In this document: positions 23,635 to 35,470 of the stretch, piece after piece
Layout: each line of letters begins with the position of its first letter
How positions within the stretch are numbered: position 1 is the first letter of the stretch
Assembly: GCA_022820925.1 (NCBI GenBank)
Contig: JAJEEO010000006.1
Location: 1 to 64,000, forward strand
Reading direction: 5' to 3'
From: Acidimicrobiia bacterium
Lineage (GTDB): Bacteria; Actinomycetota; Acidimicrobiia; Acidimicrobiales; Poriferisodalaceae
Length of the DNA stretch: 64,000 nt
Translations under genes and position numbers: made by a program
Notes under the pieces: generated by a model
Told to the model about the DNA's origin: nothing
What the model saw: only the letters and a program-made list of their open reading frames with translations
Databases searched by the model: none

Positions 23635-26244
23635 CTATGACGCCGACGTCTCTCGATCCGAAGGGTTTTCGCGCGATTGGTCGAGCACGTCGCCGCCGGC
23701 ATCAGCTTCAGCACTCTCGCTCGCCTCGACATCGGGAATATCCGGCAGCTCGACCGGCGCAATCGCCACAACCGTCTCTCCCTCGTCGAGTGCCATGGCT
23801 CGCACTCCAGTGGCGAGGCGACCCTGCTGGGAGATCTCCCTCACCGGCGTACGGATGAGAACACCGCTGGATGACACCAGCAGAACCTCATCGTCATCAT
23901 CGACTAGGCGAGCGCCCACGACATGCGAACTGGCGCCGGTCAACTTCACGGCGATCACGCCCATGATGCCGCGTCCCTTGCGGACAAATTCTTCGGCGGC
24001 TGTCCGCTTGGCGGCACCATTGCTCGTCACCACGAGCAGGTCGCGTGCTTCGCTCGGATGAAGCACATCGGCCGAAGCCACCACATCGCCATCACGCAAT
24101 CGCATCCCACGCACACCAGCCGCGTTGCGGCCCATCGACCGCACGTCACTTTCTGCGAATCGCACCGCCTGGCCCGCTCGCGACACCACGAGCACGTCGT
24201 CGTCGCCTGATGTCTCGAGCACGCGCACCAGTTCGTCCCCGTCACGCAGATTCAACGCGATCAACCCGTTCGAGCGGATGTTCTCGTACGCGCTCAGCGA
24301 CGTCTTCTTGGCGAGTCCATTGCGGGTCACGAACATCAAGTACCGATCCGAGGGGAACTCCCTCGCCTCCACGACTGCCTCGACACGTTCGTCGGGCGCG
24401 AGCTGCAGCAGGTTCACCAGCGCGGTGCCCCGGGCGGTGCGGTTGGTGAGCGGCACTTCGTACGCCTTCAGCCGGTGCACCCGGCCGCGGTTCGTGAAGC
24501 ACAGCAGCCACGCATGCGCTGTGGTCAGCAGCACGCGGACCACCACGTCGTCGTCCTTCAGCCGCGCACCCTGCACACCGCGGCCGCCGCGGCCTTGGGT
24601 GCGGAACACATCAGGCGAAGTGGCCTTCACGTAGCCCTCGCGGGTGAGCGTCACCACCAACGGTTCGTCGTCGATGAGGTCTTCCGCGTCGATCGCGCCC
24701 GGATCCGTCACGATCTGCGTCCGGCGCGGCTCGGCATGTGCGTCGCGCAGCGCGCGCAGCTCGTCGACGATCATCTGGCGCAGCAGCGATTCGTCGCTGA
24801 GAACGGCCTGCAATTCGGCGATCGTGCTCGTCAGCTCCGCCAGTTCCTCGCTCAGCCTGGTACGGCCGAGACGGGTGAGGCGGCTGAGCTGCATGTCGAG
24901 GATGTGGTTGGCCTGCTCGGCACTGAACGACAGCGGCTCGGCGCACAGCGCCCCCAGTGCGGCAGCTCGATCATCACTGGCGCGGATCAGCGCGATGATC
25001 TCGTCGATCAGGTCCAGCGCTCGCAGCAGGCCTTCCACGATGTGGGCACGAGCCTGCGCCTCCGCCAGCCGATGCCCGCTTCGCCGGGTCACGACATCGA
25101 TCTGATGATCGACATAGGCGACCAGCGCATCTTTGAGGTTGAGCGTGCGCGGCACCCCGTCGACGAGCGCCACCATGTTGACCGCGAAGCTGGACTGCAG
25201 CGGTGTGTGCTTCCAGAGGTTGTTGAGCACGACGTTGGCCGGCGCCGACGGTCGCAGTTCGATCACGAAGCGCGTCACGCCGCGAGCCGACTCGTTGCGC
25301 AGCGCCGTGATCCCCTCGATGACCTTGCGGTTCACGGCATCGGCGATCTTGCGCTCGATGTTGTCGAGCGATGTCTGGTACGGGATCTCGCTGACGACGA
25401 TGCGCTCGCGATTGCGATCGGTGACGATCTCGGCACACGCCCGGAGCCGCACCGAGCCACGGCCGGTCGCCATGGCCTCACGCGTGCCGGCGTGCCCCAG
25501 GATCTGGCCGCCGGTCGGAAAGTCGGGCCCCTGCACGAACTCCATCAGATCCTCGACGGTGGCGTCGGGATGGGAGATGAGATGGATCGTGGCGTCGATG
25601 ACCTCGCCGAGGTTGTGGGTGGGGATGTTGGTGGCCATGCCCACCGCGATGCCCTGGCTGCCGTTGACCAGCAGGTTCGGGAAGCGCGACGGCATCACCT
25701 GCGGCTCGGTGCGGGAGCCGTCGAAGTTGGCCGCGAAGTCCACCGTCTGTTCGTCGATGCCTTCGGCCATGGTCATCGCCAGGTCCGTCAGCCGGCATTC
25801 GGTGTAGCGGTACGCGGCGGGCGGGTCCGACGGCGAGCCGAAATTGCCGTGCGGGTCGATCAGCGTGTTCGCCAAGCTGAACGACTGGCCCATCCGCACC
25901 AGGGCGTCATAAATCGAGCCGTCACCGTGGGGGTGGTAGTTGGCGATGACATCGCCGACGACGGTCGCGCACTTGCGATGCGGCCGATCGGGTCGCATCC
26001 CAGTGTCGAACATCGACCACAGGATCCGCCGATGCACCGGCTTGAGGCCGTCCCGTGCGTCCGGCAGCGCTCGCGAGGTGATGACCGACATGGCGTAGTC
26101 CAAGAACGACTGCTCCATCTCGGTGCGGATCTCCACATCAGTGACGCCGCTCGAGCCGTTGCGGGAGGTATCCGCTTCGTTGCCATTGGTGCGCACACCA
26201 GCGGCGCCGTCACCGGTGTCCTGGGAAGGTTCGCCGTCGCTCAT
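23635..26244 (-). CDS. gyrA: DNA gyrase subunit A
   Basis: 869 aa; breakage-reunion subunit of the type II topoisomerase that introduces negative supercoils. The catalytic Tyr is Y147 in AAYRYTECR. The quinolone-determining region reads ANYHPHGDGSIYDALVRMGQ (residues 101-120). The GyrA-box QGRGGRGVQG, needed for DNA wrapping, begins the C-terminal domain of six-bladed propeller type. A 35-residue N-terminal extension and an acidic 45-residue C-terminal tail exceed the usual length. It lies 28 bases after gyrB on the same strand. At the position of E. coli Ser83 / M. tuberculosis Ala90 it has Gly109. Confidence 0.97.
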   Translation of the reverse strand: MSDGEPSQDTGDGAAGVRTNGNEADTSRNGSSGVTDVEIRTEMEQSFLDYAMSVITSRALPDARDGLKPVHRRILWSMFDTGMRPDRPHRKCATVVGDVIANYHPHGDGSIYDALVRMGQSFSLANTLIDPHGNFGSPSDPPAAYRYTECRLTDLAMTMAEGIDEQTVDFAANFDGSRTEPQVMPSRFPNLLVNGSQGIAVGMATNIPTHNLGEVIDATIHLISHPDATVEDLMEFVQGPDFPTGGQILGHAGTREAMATGRGSVRLRACAEIVTDRNRERIVVSEIPYQTSLDNIERKIADAVNRKVIEGITALRNESARGVTRFVIELRPSAPANVVLNNLWKHTPLQSSFAVNMVALVDGVPRTLNLKDALVAYVDHQIDVVTRRSGHRLAEAQARAHIVEGLLRALDLIDEIIALIRASDDRAAALGALCAEPLSFSAEQANHILDMQLSRLTRLGRTRLSEELAELTSTIAELQAVLSDESLLRQMIVDELRALRDAHAEPRRTQIVTDPGAIDAEDLIDDEPLVVTLTREGYVKATSPDVFRTQGRGGRGVQGARLKDDDVVVRVLLTTAHAWLLCFTNRGRVHRLKAYEVPLTNRTARGTALVNLLQLAPDERVEAVVEAREFPSDRYLMFVTRNGLAKKTSLSAYENIRSNGLIALNLRDGDELVRVLETSGDDDVLVVSRAGQAVRFAESDVRSMGRNAAGVRGMRLRDGDVVASADVLHPSEARDLLVVTSNGAAKRTAAEEFVRKGRGIMGVIAVKLTGASSHVVGARLVDDDDEVLLVSSSGVLIRTPVREISQQGRLATGVRAMALDEGETVVAIAPVELPDIPDVEASESAEADAGGDVLDQSRENPSDRETSAS

Positions 26245-26272
26245 CAGGTGCCCGCTGTGTCGCTTGTCGTGG

Positions 26273-28291
<2,019 letters not shown>

Positions 28292-28372
28292 CTACCGGCC
28301 GGCAAGGGATTCTCGGTGTTTGAGCAGACCTGTCGATCACAACAAAGCTGCTGGTCAGAACGTGTTTTCCGG

Positions 28373-28693
28373 TCAAGCGCCAGGTTGCACACGCAGGTGC
28401 AGCTCCGAGACCGTCACGGCACCCGGATCGGCATTGAGCGCGTCCAGAATCCGGGCACTGTGATAGCGCAACTCGGTCGCCCAGGCAGGGTCGTCCACGA
28501 CGACGGTCAGGCGCCCGGCGTCGAGCCGTTCGGGCCGCGTGTGAGCCGCGATTGCCTCGCCGACAGCCTCGCTCCAGCGGTCGGTCAAGTCGATTGCTCG
28601 CCCGCGCGACCCGAATCCGGCTGTGACGGACTTCAGCGATTCGCCGATCGATCGGGGCTCGCGGCTGCCTGTTCGGTTCCGGCGTCGTTTCAT
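28373..28693 (-). CDS. DciA-like DUF721 protein
   Basis: 106 aa from ATG 28693. The basic N-terminus KRRRNRTGSREPRSIGESL is followed by LTDRWSEAVGEAIAAHTRPE and GRLTVVVDDPAWATELRYHS, the DUF721 core. Proteins of this family are DciA, the ancestral loader of replicative helicase DnaB in bacteria without DnaC; that role is expected here since only dnaB is visible. Between recF and gyrB as in mycobacteria (Rv0004). The frame extends to 28777 into repeat copy D, and those residues are left out. Confidence 0.85.
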   Translation of the reverse strand: MKRRRNRTGSREPRSIGESLKSVTAGFGSRGRAIDLTDRWSEAVGEAIAAHTRPERLDAGRLTVVVDDPAWATELRYHSARILDALNADPGAVTVSELHLRVQPGA

Positions 28694-28752
28694 CTCACCC
28701 ACATCGGAACCGCGCGCACAAGCAAACCTTTTCGTTGTCGCATCTATTGTTG

Positions 28753-28822
28753 CCCGCTCTTGTTCGCTATCGCTCACGGGCCGCTCGGGCCACGGCTTCG
28801 CCTATCGGCTCAGCCTCATGGT
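28753..28822 (+). repeat. Dispersed intergenic repeat, copy D
   Basis: CCGCTCTTGTTCGCTATCG, CTCACGGGCCGCTCGGGCC, ACGGCTTCGCCTATCGGCTC and AGCCTCATGG run in order, the same sequence order as copy B apart from the spacer (CTATC instead of CTGCA). It fills the 165-base gap between dciA-like and recF. Confidence 0.75.
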
Positions 28823-28858
28823 CGCGCACGTCTTCTGCGGCGCCTTCGCGCCGGGTCC

Positions 28859-29977
28859 TCACTCGTTGGCGTGCATCTGCCCGTCGTGGTGAACCGATGC
28901 AGAGATCGCTTCGCCGTCGTGAACCTCGATGCGACGGTCGATGTCGATCCCGTCGGGCACATGCCCGGTGGCTGAGGTCACCACCGTCTGCGCGTCCGGC
29001 AAGCAGTCGACGAGCCGGCGCGCTCGACCCTCATCCAATTCGGAGAAGACGTCGTCGAGCAGGACGATGGGGGTGGTGCCGACCCGGTCGGCGATGTAGC
29101 GATGCTGAGCCAAGCGCAGCGACAGTGCGATGCTGCGTTGTTCGCCTTGCGAAGCGTGCGTCCGCGCACTCAGACCCTCCAGCGTGATCTCCATCTCGTC
29201 GCGATGCGGACCGACAGAGGTCGTGCCGCGCCGCAGATCCTCGGAGCGTGCGCCTGCCAGTGCAGCTGCCAGCGACGCATCCGACCACGAGGTCACGTAG
29301 GCCAGCTCCAGCGGTGCATCGGTGCCCGCCAGCCGCCGGTAGGCCTCGTCGGCGACAGGTGCCAAGGCGCTGGCCAGTCCAGCTCGGCTCCGGGCCACGG
29401 TCTCGCCCGCCGCGGCGAACTGGTCATCCCAGACGTCCAGCGTGTTCAGGGCATCGCCGTCGGGTCGCTGGCCGGCTTGTTTCAGCAGATTGTTCCGCTG
29501 GCGCAGGATTCGCTCAAGGTCCGCGCGCGCTGACCGGAACTCACGATCGGTGCTGGCAAGCACCTCATCGAGCAGAGATCGCCGCATCGAGGGCCCACCA
29601 GCAGCAATGGCCAAGTCAGCCGGGCAGAACACGACGGCGGTGACGACCTCAGCGAGGTCCCGCAGCGATCGCACGCGCTGGCCGTTGACCTGCGCTCGGG
29701 ATCGCGCTCCTGCGAGGATCTCCATCTCCACCAAGCTGCTGCGGTTCCTCCGACGGATCTTCGCGCGCACGTAGGCCCGCTGCGAACCCGCTTGCACCAG
29801 CGTCTCGGCAGTCGCACCCCGGAACGAACCCGAGCCGTCCAGCATCGCCACTGCCTCGAGGAGGTTGGTCTTGCCGTGCCCGTTCGGTCCGACCACCAGT
29901 GTCCGACCGGGATCGAAGGAAATCTGGGTGGATCGATGGTTCCGGAAGTTCTCGACGCTCAGCCAAGCGATGATCAC
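28859..29977 (-). CDS. recF: DNA replication and repair protein RecF
   Basis: 372 aa SMC-like ATPase acting at gaps and stalled forks to load RecA with RecOR. Walker A GPNGHGKT (residues 30-37), signature-like region SQGEQRSIALSLRLAQHRYI and Walker B PIVLLDDVFSELDEGR are present. The start overlaps the dnaN stop by four bases (29974-29977), so the two are translationally coupled. The gene after it in the operon, dciA-like, is separated by repeat copy D. Confidence 0.95.
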   Translation of the reverse strand: MIIAWLSVENFRNHRSTQISFDPGRTLVVGPNGHGKTNLLEAVAMLDGSGSFRGATAETLVQAGSQRAYVRAKIRRRNRSSLVEMEILAGARSRAQVNGQRVRSLRDLAEVVTAVVFCPADLAIAAGGPSMRRSLLDEVLASTDREFRSARADLERILRQRNNLLKQAGQRPDGDALNTLDVWDDQFAAAGETVARSRAGLASALAPVADEAYRRLAGTDAPLELAYVTSWSDASLAAALAGARSEDLRRGTTSVGPHRDEMEITLEGLSARTHASQGEQRSIALSLRLAQHRYIADRVGTTPIVLLDDVFSELDEGRARRLVDCLPDAQTVVTSATGHVPDGIDIDRRIEVHDGEAISASVHHDGQMHANE

Positions 29978-31083
29978 GACACCCGGACGGGCATCAGCAG
30001 GTACAGGAATTCGCCTTGGCCTGGGGTCTGCAGCACAGCCGGCTTCAGCGCATCGAGGCGGACGAGCTCGACGGTGTCGCCCCCTGCGGCCTCCAAGCCC
30101 TCGATCAGGTAATCGGGATTGAAGGCAACGGTCGTCGACTCCCCGGAGTACACCGCATCGACTTCTTCGCTCGCGCTGCCGACGTCTTGGCTGATAACCG
30201 TGAGCTCAATGCTGTCGTCGCGCAGTTCCATTCGCAGCGGTGCATTCGTATCGCGTGCCAGCAAGCGGAGCCGGCGGGCGCCGTCCAGCAGCGCAGCACG
30301 ATCGATCTCCAGGCGATTGTCGAACGAATCCGGGATGAGCGGCTCGTAGCTGGGGAAGTCGCCAGCGATGAGGCGGCAGGTGACGTGCGCGGACTGGTTC
30401 TCGTCGCTGACCTCGAAGGTGACCTCGCGTTCGCCCAGACGCATGGTCACGTCCTTGTCTTCATCGAGGATCCGGCCCAGCTCCTCCAGCGCGCGCGACG
30501 GCACGAGCACCTCCTGGCCGGCTTCGAGCACTTGCGCTTCGGGCAGATCCCGCAGTGCCAACCGATAGGAATCAGTTGCCACGAGACGTAGGCCGTCACC
30601 TCGTGCAGTCAAGAGCACTCCGGTCAGGATGGGCCGGGCATCGTCTGAACTGGCTGCCCGTACGACTTGCCGGAAGGCCTCCGCAAGGTCACCGGCCGGC
30701 ACAGTCACACTGTCGCCCGCCGGCACGGGAAGCGTCGGGAAATCGGCGACAGGCAGGGTTCTCACCGAGAATTGAGCTCGGGCGCTGCTGATCTGCACGT
30801 CCTCATCGGTGACCTCGAGACTCACCTCCCCGCCCGGCAATGCCCGAACGATGTCGGTCAACAGGCGTGCAGGCACGACCGTCTCGCCCTCAGCCTCCAC
30901 CGGTGTGCTCAGACGGGTGCGCACGGTGAGATCCAGATCAGTCCCTGTCACCGTGAGGCCCTCGCTATCGGCCCGCAGATGCAATCCGGTGAGCACAAAC
31001 AGGCCACCCCCGCGTGCGTTGACCCCTCGACTCGCCAAGGTCAACTGGTCGACCAGTGCATCTCGTTCAATGCGCAGTTTCAC
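29974..31083 (-). CDS. dnaN: DNA polymerase III beta subunit (sliding clamp)
   Basis: 369 aa, the normal clamp length. Three repeated domains: N-terminal LRIERDALVDQLTLASRGVN and GLHLRADSEGLTVTGTDLDL, the central FRQVVRAASSDDARPILTGV and RLVATDSYRLALRDLP, and the C-terminal end FLYLLMPVRVS. LMPVR is the conserved end of the protein-binding groove. The ring clamps polymerase III to DNA. Transcribed from the oriC side toward recF, which it overlaps. Confidence 0.96.
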   Translation of the reverse strand: MKLRIERDALVDQLTLASRGVNARGGGLFVLTGLHLRADSEGLTVTGTDLDLTVRTRLSTPVEAEGETVVPARLLTDIVRALPGGEVSLEVTDEDVQISSARAQFSVRTLPVADFPTLPVPAGDSVTVPAGDLAEAFRQVVRAASSDDARPILTGVLLTARGDGLRLVATDSYRLALRDLPEAQVLEAGQEVLVPSRALEELGRILDEDKDVTMRLGEREVTFEVSDENQSAHVTCRLIAGDFPSYEPLIPDSFDNRLEIDRAALLDGARRLRLLARDTNAPLRMELRDDSIELTVISQDVGSASEEVDAVYSGESTTVAFNPDYLIEGLEAAGGDTVELVRLDALKPAVLQTPGQGEFLYLLMPVRVS

Positions 31084-31407
31084 GGGCGGTTCTCCTTGGC
31101 CAGGTCAGACCGGTGAGATGGACAATCCTCAATGTGATGGTTGAGAGTTCTTCGGTAGTAGCTGTAGGGGCTGTGGATTGTGGATGACCAGCCGTTCTTG
31201 CAGTTCAGAGCGGTACAGCCTGTCAACAGTGGTGCCTGCTGTGTCCACAGCTCTCAGTCGCCTTGTTCTACTCGCCGTCACGATGGTGGATAAACCCAAT
31301 TTGTCCCGAGGTCTGCGAAGGACTTTTCCACTCGTTGTCCACAGTGTGTGGAGACACCCTACGTCTGCTGACCCGTGCGGCAGCGGAACGCTCGCAGCGA
31401 TGCCCGA
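31084..31407. other. oriC: dnaA-dnaN intergenic region with a DnaA-box cluster
   Basis: 324 bases without a gene. DnaA-box-like 9-mers: TTGTCCACA (31335-31343, perfect), GTGTCCACA (31241-31249), TTATCCACC on the minus strand (31285-31293), TCATCCACA minus (31179-31187), CAATCCACA minus (31172-31180), TTTTCCACT (31324-31332) and GTCTCCACA-like minus (about 31346-31354). A less GC-rich stretch, GGATAAACCCAATTTGT, lies inside and may be the unwinding element. In mycobacteria and streptomycetes oriC lies in this same dnaA-dnaN interval. The spacing or number of boxes was read by eye. Confidence 0.88.
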
Positions 31408-33009
31408 TCAGGCAGCCCGTACTCGCGCGATCAGCTGCGCTACCTGGTCGTAGACCTTGCGTTCGGACGGCAACAGGCTGTTGATCTTCTTGACGGCGTG
31501 CATCACCGTGGTGTGGTCTCGGCCGCCGAAGACGCTCGCGATGGCGGGGTAGCTCAGGTCGGTCAGCTCGCGCATGACGTACATGCTGATCTGGCGCGCC
31601 TTCACGAGGCCTTGCTGGCGCCCTTGGCTGGTGAGCTCGGTGATGCCGTAGCCGAACATGTCCGCAGTCAGCTCAAGGATCCGGTCGGTGGTAATCGGGC
31701 GCTTTTGGGGCGCACGCACGTCGCTGAGAATTTGCTGCGCCATCTCGAGGCTCACCGGACTGCGCGTGAGGCTGGCGTAGGCGGTGACGCGGACGAGAGC
31801 GCCTTCGAGTTCACGGATGTTGTTCGTGATGAGATGCGCTATGTGCTCGAGCACCTCATCGGGCACATAGCCGCGCTCGGTCTTCTTGCGCAGGATGGCG
31901 ACGCGCGTCTCCAGATCCGGCGGCTGGATGTCGGTGATGAGTCCCCATTCGAACCGGCTGCGCAGGCGGTCGGACAGCGTCGCGATGCTGCGAGGCGGCC
32001 GGTCCGAGGAGATCACGATCTGCCGGCCGGCCACGTGCAGCGAATTGAAGGTGTGGAACAGCTCTTCTTGGAGGCCTTCCTTTCCTTCCATGAACTGGAT
32101 GTCATCGAGCAGGAGCACGTCGAGTTCGCGGTAACGCCGCTTGAACGCCGGCGTCGTATTGGTGCGGATGGCCTCGATGAACTCGGAGAGGAACGTCTCC
32201 GTCGAGACGTAGCGAACGCGATGCTCCGGCAGTGTCTCGCTGAGGTAGTTGACGATGGCCTGCAGGAGGTGGGTCTTGCCGAGGCCCGTGCCGCCGTGAA
32301 TGAACAGCGGGTTGTATGCAATGCCGGGTGTCTCGGCAACCGCCAGCGCAGCAGCTTGGGCAAAGCGGTTGCTGCTGCCGGTGACGAAGCTCTCGAACGT
32401 GTACCTGGGATTCGTGATGTCGGCACCGGACACCGGACGCTGCGTCTCGACGACCGGGAGCAGCGTGCTGTCGCCAGGCTGGGCTGTCGCCGGTGGCGCA
32501 CCTTGAGCTGTGCCGCCTGCGGGGTGCCACGTCTCGCTGCCTTCAGCGCTTGAGGTCTCGTCATCAGCGACGATGGCGTCGAATTCGTGGGCGTCCGCGT
32601 CGGTGCCGTTGGCAGCATCGAGGTCGTCGAGCTCGGGCCGGGTCTCGATCTCGTACGTCCCCGGCCGTATCGGCAGCCGCTCGAAGGCTGCGTGGAGCAT
32701 GGGGATATAGCGGCGCTGGATGCGATCGCGGATCATGTTGCTGGGTGCGATCAACACTGCCAGCTCGTTGTCGATGTGCAGAGCTTGCAGGTGTCGGAAA
32801 TAACCCAGCCAGAGCGCGTCCGACACGGTGTCGCGCAGGATCTTGCGGCACTGGGACCACAGCTCGTCGGTGTTTGCACGGGTGCTCGCGTCGGCTGTTG
32901 CGGGCTCCTGTGACATTCCCCGAGAGGGACTGAGTGTGTTCTGAGCGTCTGGGGCGTCGGGGTGGTCGTCGGGTTCGTGCGATGCGGAATGCGCATGCGA
33001 AGAACTCAC
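31408..33009 (-). CDS. dnaA: Chromosomal replication initiator protein DnaA
   Basis: 533 aa from GTG 33009, chosen because AAGAAGG (33024-33018) sits eight bases upstream; ATG 32916 is an alternative. Domain I begins near residue 47 ([13 protein letters not shown]...). Acidic linker domain II lies at about 140-215. The AAA+ domain holds Walker [15 protein letters not shown] and Walker [14 protein letters not shown]. The C-terminal DnaA-box-binding helix-turn-helix has [17 protein letters not shown]. It opens oriC for DnaB loading. The protein ends in LIARVRAA. Confidence 0.96.
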   Translation of the reverse strand: MSSSHAHSASHEPDDHPDAPDAQNTLSPSRGMSQEPATADASTRANTDELWSQCRKILRDTVSDALWLGYFRHLQALHIDNELAVLIAPSNMIRDRIQRRYIPMLHAAFERLPIRPGTYEIETRPELDDLDAANGTDADAHEFDAIVADDETSSAEGSETWHPAGGTAQGAPPATAQPGDSTLLPVVETQRPVSGADITNPRYTFESFVTGSSNRFAQAAALAVAETPGIAYNPLFIHGGTGLGKTHLLQAIVNYLSETLPEHRVRYVSTETFLSEFIEAIRTNTTPAFKRRYRELDVLLLDDIQFMEGKEGLQEELFHTFNSLHVAGRQIVISSDRPPRSIATLSDRLRSRFEWGLITDIQPPDLETRVAILRKKTERGYVPDEVLEHIAHLITNNIRELEGALVRVTAYASLTRSPVSLEMAQQILSDVRAPQKRPITTDRILELTADMFGYGITELTSQGRQQGLVKARQISMYVMRELTDLSYPAIASVFGGRDHTTVMHAVKKINSLLPSERKVYDQVAQLIARVRAA

Positions 33010-33470
33010 CACGACAACCTTCTTCGTCTGCGGCCGTCGGAGGCCCGGGCGACCTCGGTGATCACCTGCGGGCCACGGAGCGGCGTCCGGTAGAGGGAAC
33101 TTATGGCCGCGCTTGTGATGTCGCAAGCGCGCGTTTTCGGGTCCTTGCAGGGCCGCAGGCAACACGTGGCCGACAATTCGTCAATTGCTCCATAACACCC
33201 GTACAACAGGCGGTTGACACCGGGATTTGTGAGGAGGGCTCCGCGCGTGTCGTCGTTCGAATCCTCTCGTGGGCACACGCACATCTCGGAGCTGCCGCGC
33301 GCGTTTGCGCGCGGCCAGCGCCGCGCTGGCGCCACGAGACGCCCGCGGTGCCTACCCGCATCGACACCCGTAGGCTGTCAGTGCTTCCGGGGCGACTCCC
33401 GGGCACGCTCCGGCCGCCGCACCGCATTTCGTGGACCAGCCCGCGGCCTGAACCTCCAGGAGGCTGCAGC
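33010..33470. promoter_or_regulatory. dnaA-rpmH divergent promoter region with two strong hairpins
   Basis: 461 bases without a gene. Two adjoining perfect stems are at 33294-33315 (GCCGCGCGC / GCGCGCGGC, loop GTTT) and 33314-33330 (GCCAGCG / CGCTGGC, loop CCG). A TTGACA-like -35 is at 33214-33219 and TAGGCT at 33371-33376 may be the rpmH -10. ACCCGTAGGCTG (33366-33377) recurs at 39132-39143 before the KH-R3H gene. An inverted repeat, CAATT-N3-CAATTG-like, lies around 33170-33186. No DnaA-box cluster was found here, so oriC is placed on the other side of dnaA. Confidence 0.6.
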
Positions 33471-33605
33471 GTGAAGCGCACGTACCAACCTCACAATCGC
33501 AGACGAGCACGCAAGCACGGCTTCCGTCATCGCATGTCCACCCGCGCAGGTCGGGCAATTGTGAACTCTCGCCGACGCAAGGGCCGGCAACGGCTGAGCG
33601 CCTGA
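33471..33605 (+). CDS. rpmH: Ribosomal protein L34
   Basis: 44 aa from GTG 33471 with AGGAGG at 33458-33463. The highly conserved sequence runs [20 protein letters not shown]... to ...GRQRLSA, the standard L34. It is a component of the large ribosomal subunit. The last bases overlap the likely CTG start of rnpA (33602-33605). Divergent from dnaA, as in nearly all bacteria. Confidence 0.97.
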   Translation: MKRTYQPHNRRRARKHGFRHRMSTRAGRAIVNSRRRKGRQRLSA

Positions 33606-33949
33606 TCGATTCGTGCCGCAGCAGGGCCGACTTCGCAGCGTTGCGCCGCGGCCGTCGCTTCGGCAGCGAGTTGCTGTGGATGTCGTTCGCGGCAGACCCC
33701 GAGCTCGTGCGACCGCGTGTGGCCTTCGCGCTCAGCCGCTTCAGCGGCACCGCCGTCGAGCGAAACCGGGCGCGACGGCGTCTGCGGGCCCTCCTCAGCG
33801 AGCACGCCGAACGCATGACACCCGGGCGCTACCTCGTCGGCGCACGCGGAGCGGCCTCGCAGGTGACCTACCGCCGGGCACAGACCCAGCTGCTGGAGAT
33901 GCTGAGATCCGCCGGTGCGCTGCAGGAACCGGAGGACTCGACAACATGA
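33602..33949 (+). CDS. rnpA: Ribonuclease P protein component
   Basis: 115 aa if read from CTG 33602, which overlaps the rpmH stop as CTGA. The only ATG/GTG/TTG starts in frame are TTG 33641 and later, which would remove [12 protein letters not shown], the conserved N-terminal R..DF..L..G block of RnpA. The family core continues [34 protein letters not shown] and [11 protein letters not shown]. Arg-rich helix [12 protein letters not shown] binds the RNA subunit in tRNA 5' processing. The non-standard start is inferred from domain coverage. Its stop overlaps the yidD ATG by four bases. Confidence 0.85.
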   Translation: MIDSCRSRADFAALRRGRRFGSELLWMSFAADPELVRPRVAFALSRFSGTAVERNRARRRLRALLSEHAERMTPGRYLVGARGAASQVTYRRAQTQLLEMLRSAGALQEPEDSTT

Positions 33950-34233
33950 GATCTGGGCCTCTCGCGCGCGCCGCGATAGCGGCCGTGCGGCTCTACCGGT
34001 CACTCCCCCGCTCGAGACCGCCCTCGTGCCGATTCGATCCGACGTGCTCGCAGTACGCGTTGGATGCGCTGCGCACTTGGGGAGCTCTCCGCGGAGGTTG
34101 GCTGGCCGTCCGACGCATCTGCCGGTGCCATCCATGGGGTGGCTGGGGCTATGACCCGGTGCCTGCGCGAGTGTCCCCTGGGGAAGAATCAGACGTCGTC
34201 ACCGAGGTATCGGAGCACTCATGTTCGACGTGA
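33946..34233 (+). CDS. yidD: Membrane protein insertion efficiency factor YidD
   Basis: 95 aa from ATG 33946 (overlaps the rnpA stop, ATGA). Family motifs: [34 protein letters not shown] and [18 protein letters not shown]. The three Cys and the CRF.PTCS motif are characteristic. YidD is a small membrane-associated protein that helps YidC-dependent insertion. It overlaps yidC by 13 bases. The C-terminal tail [17 protein letters not shown] is not part of the conserved fold. Confidence 0.93.
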   Translation: MRSGPLARAAIAAVRLYRSLPRSRPPSCRFDPTCSQYALDALRTWGALRGGWLAVRRICRCHPWGGWGYDPVPARVSPGEESDVVTEVSEHSCST

Positions 34234-35432
34234 TCTTCGACGGCATCGCCGGCGTGATGGCGTGGTTCTACTCGCTGGTCAACGACTACACGTTCGCCAT
34301 CGCCATGCTCACGCTGGCGATCATGCTGGTGTTCACCCCGCTGACATTGCGGGGCGCCCGTTCGATGACGAAACAGCAGGCGCTGCAGCCCGAGATGGCG
34401 CAGTTGCGCAAGCAGTACGCCGGCGACCGTCAGAAGATGAACGAAGAGATCATGAAGCTGTACCAGGCCCACGGGGTAAGCCCGCTGGGCGGGTGCTTGC
34501 CGAATCTGGTGCAGATCCCGATCTTCTTCGTGCTGTACCGGGTGATCTGGAATCTGCGTATTCCCGACCCGAACCCCCCGAATCCGGGCGACGACCCCTA
34601 CCCGCGCAACCTGAACCCCGATTCGCAGATGTACGAGGACATCGTCGCGGCAGGCGGCGAGTTGCGCTCGCTCGGCATGGACCTGGCCAAGTCGGCCCGC
34701 GAAGTCGTGCAGGCCGACTTCGTGGAAGGGCTGCCGTACCTGGCCCTCGTGGCAGTCACCTTCCTGCTCGCCTTTCTCCAGCAGCGGCAGATGGCGAGGC
34801 GGCGGGGCAGTGCAGCCATGCCGAACCGCCAGATGGAACTCATGATGAAGTACCTGCCCTTCATGCTGCCGGTGTTCAGCTTCTTTGTGGCAGCAGCCTT
34901 GGTGCCGTACTTCATCGTGTCGAGCATCTACCGGATGCTGACCCAGGCATTCATTCACGCCACGATGAAGCCGCCGCAGTCCATCGCTGCGGCTGGCAGC
35001 AACGGCGACGTCATCGAGGCCGAGACGGTTGCCGACCCCGAGCCAGACCCAGAGCCCCAGCGTTCGGTGCCGAACCAGCGGTCACGCAAGGCCCTTGATG
35101 CCGAAGCAGCTCGACGCGCGGCCCGGGCAGAACGTCGAGCAGAGCGCCGCACAGACGCCCCGGATGCGCATCGCAACAGCACTGAAGAACCTGAACCGCC
35201 CCAGGCGCCCGTGGTTCGCCGGACTCGGGCCACCCCCCAGCAGCCCCTCGAGACCCCCAAGCGCAGCCGGCGGGCTGCGTCGTCTGCGGGCCGCGATTCC
35301 TCCGCGCGCCGGGATGCCTCCGAAAGCCGGGGTCGCCGCCGCGGGCGCTCGGCTCCCGCACCGGAACCCAAGCGAATCCAGAGTCGCCGCACCTCGGGAG
35401 ATGGTCGAACCCGCAACCGTCGCAAGCGATGA
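34221..35432 (+). CDS. yidC: Membrane protein insertase YidC/Oxa1
   Basis: 403 aa. An N-terminal helix, then [69 protein letters not shown], and two further helices ([18 protein letters not shown] and [20 protein letters not shown]). The hydrophilic groove Arg is expected in TLRGAR. A long Arg/Glu-rich cytoplasmic tail (about 150 residues) is typical of Gram-positive YidC and binds ribosomes. It follows yidD in the rpmH-rnpA-yidD-yidC order. Confidence 0.95.
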   Translation: MFDVIFDGIAGVMAWFYSLVNDYTFAIAMLTLAIMLVFTPLTLRGARSMTKQQALQPEMAQLRKQYAGDRQKMNEEIMKLYQAHGVSPLGGCLPNLVQIPIFFVLYRVIWNLRIPDPNPPNPGDDPYPRNLNPDSQMYEDIVAAGGELRSLGMDLAKSAREVVQADFVEGLPYLALVAVTFLLAFLQQRQMARRRGSAAMPNRQMELMMKYLPFMLPVFSFFVAAALVPYFIVSSIYRMLTQAFIHATMKPPQSIAAAGSNGDVIEAETVADPEPDPEPQRSVPNQRSRKALDAEAARRAARAERRAERRTDAPDAHRNSTEEPEPPQAPVVRRTRATPQQPLETPKRSRRAASSAGRDSSARRDASESRGRRRGRSAPAPEPKRIQSRRTSGDGRTRNRRKR

Positions 35433-35470
35433 ACGGCATGCAGGCGAGTCCGGAGGCCTAGGGCGAGCAC

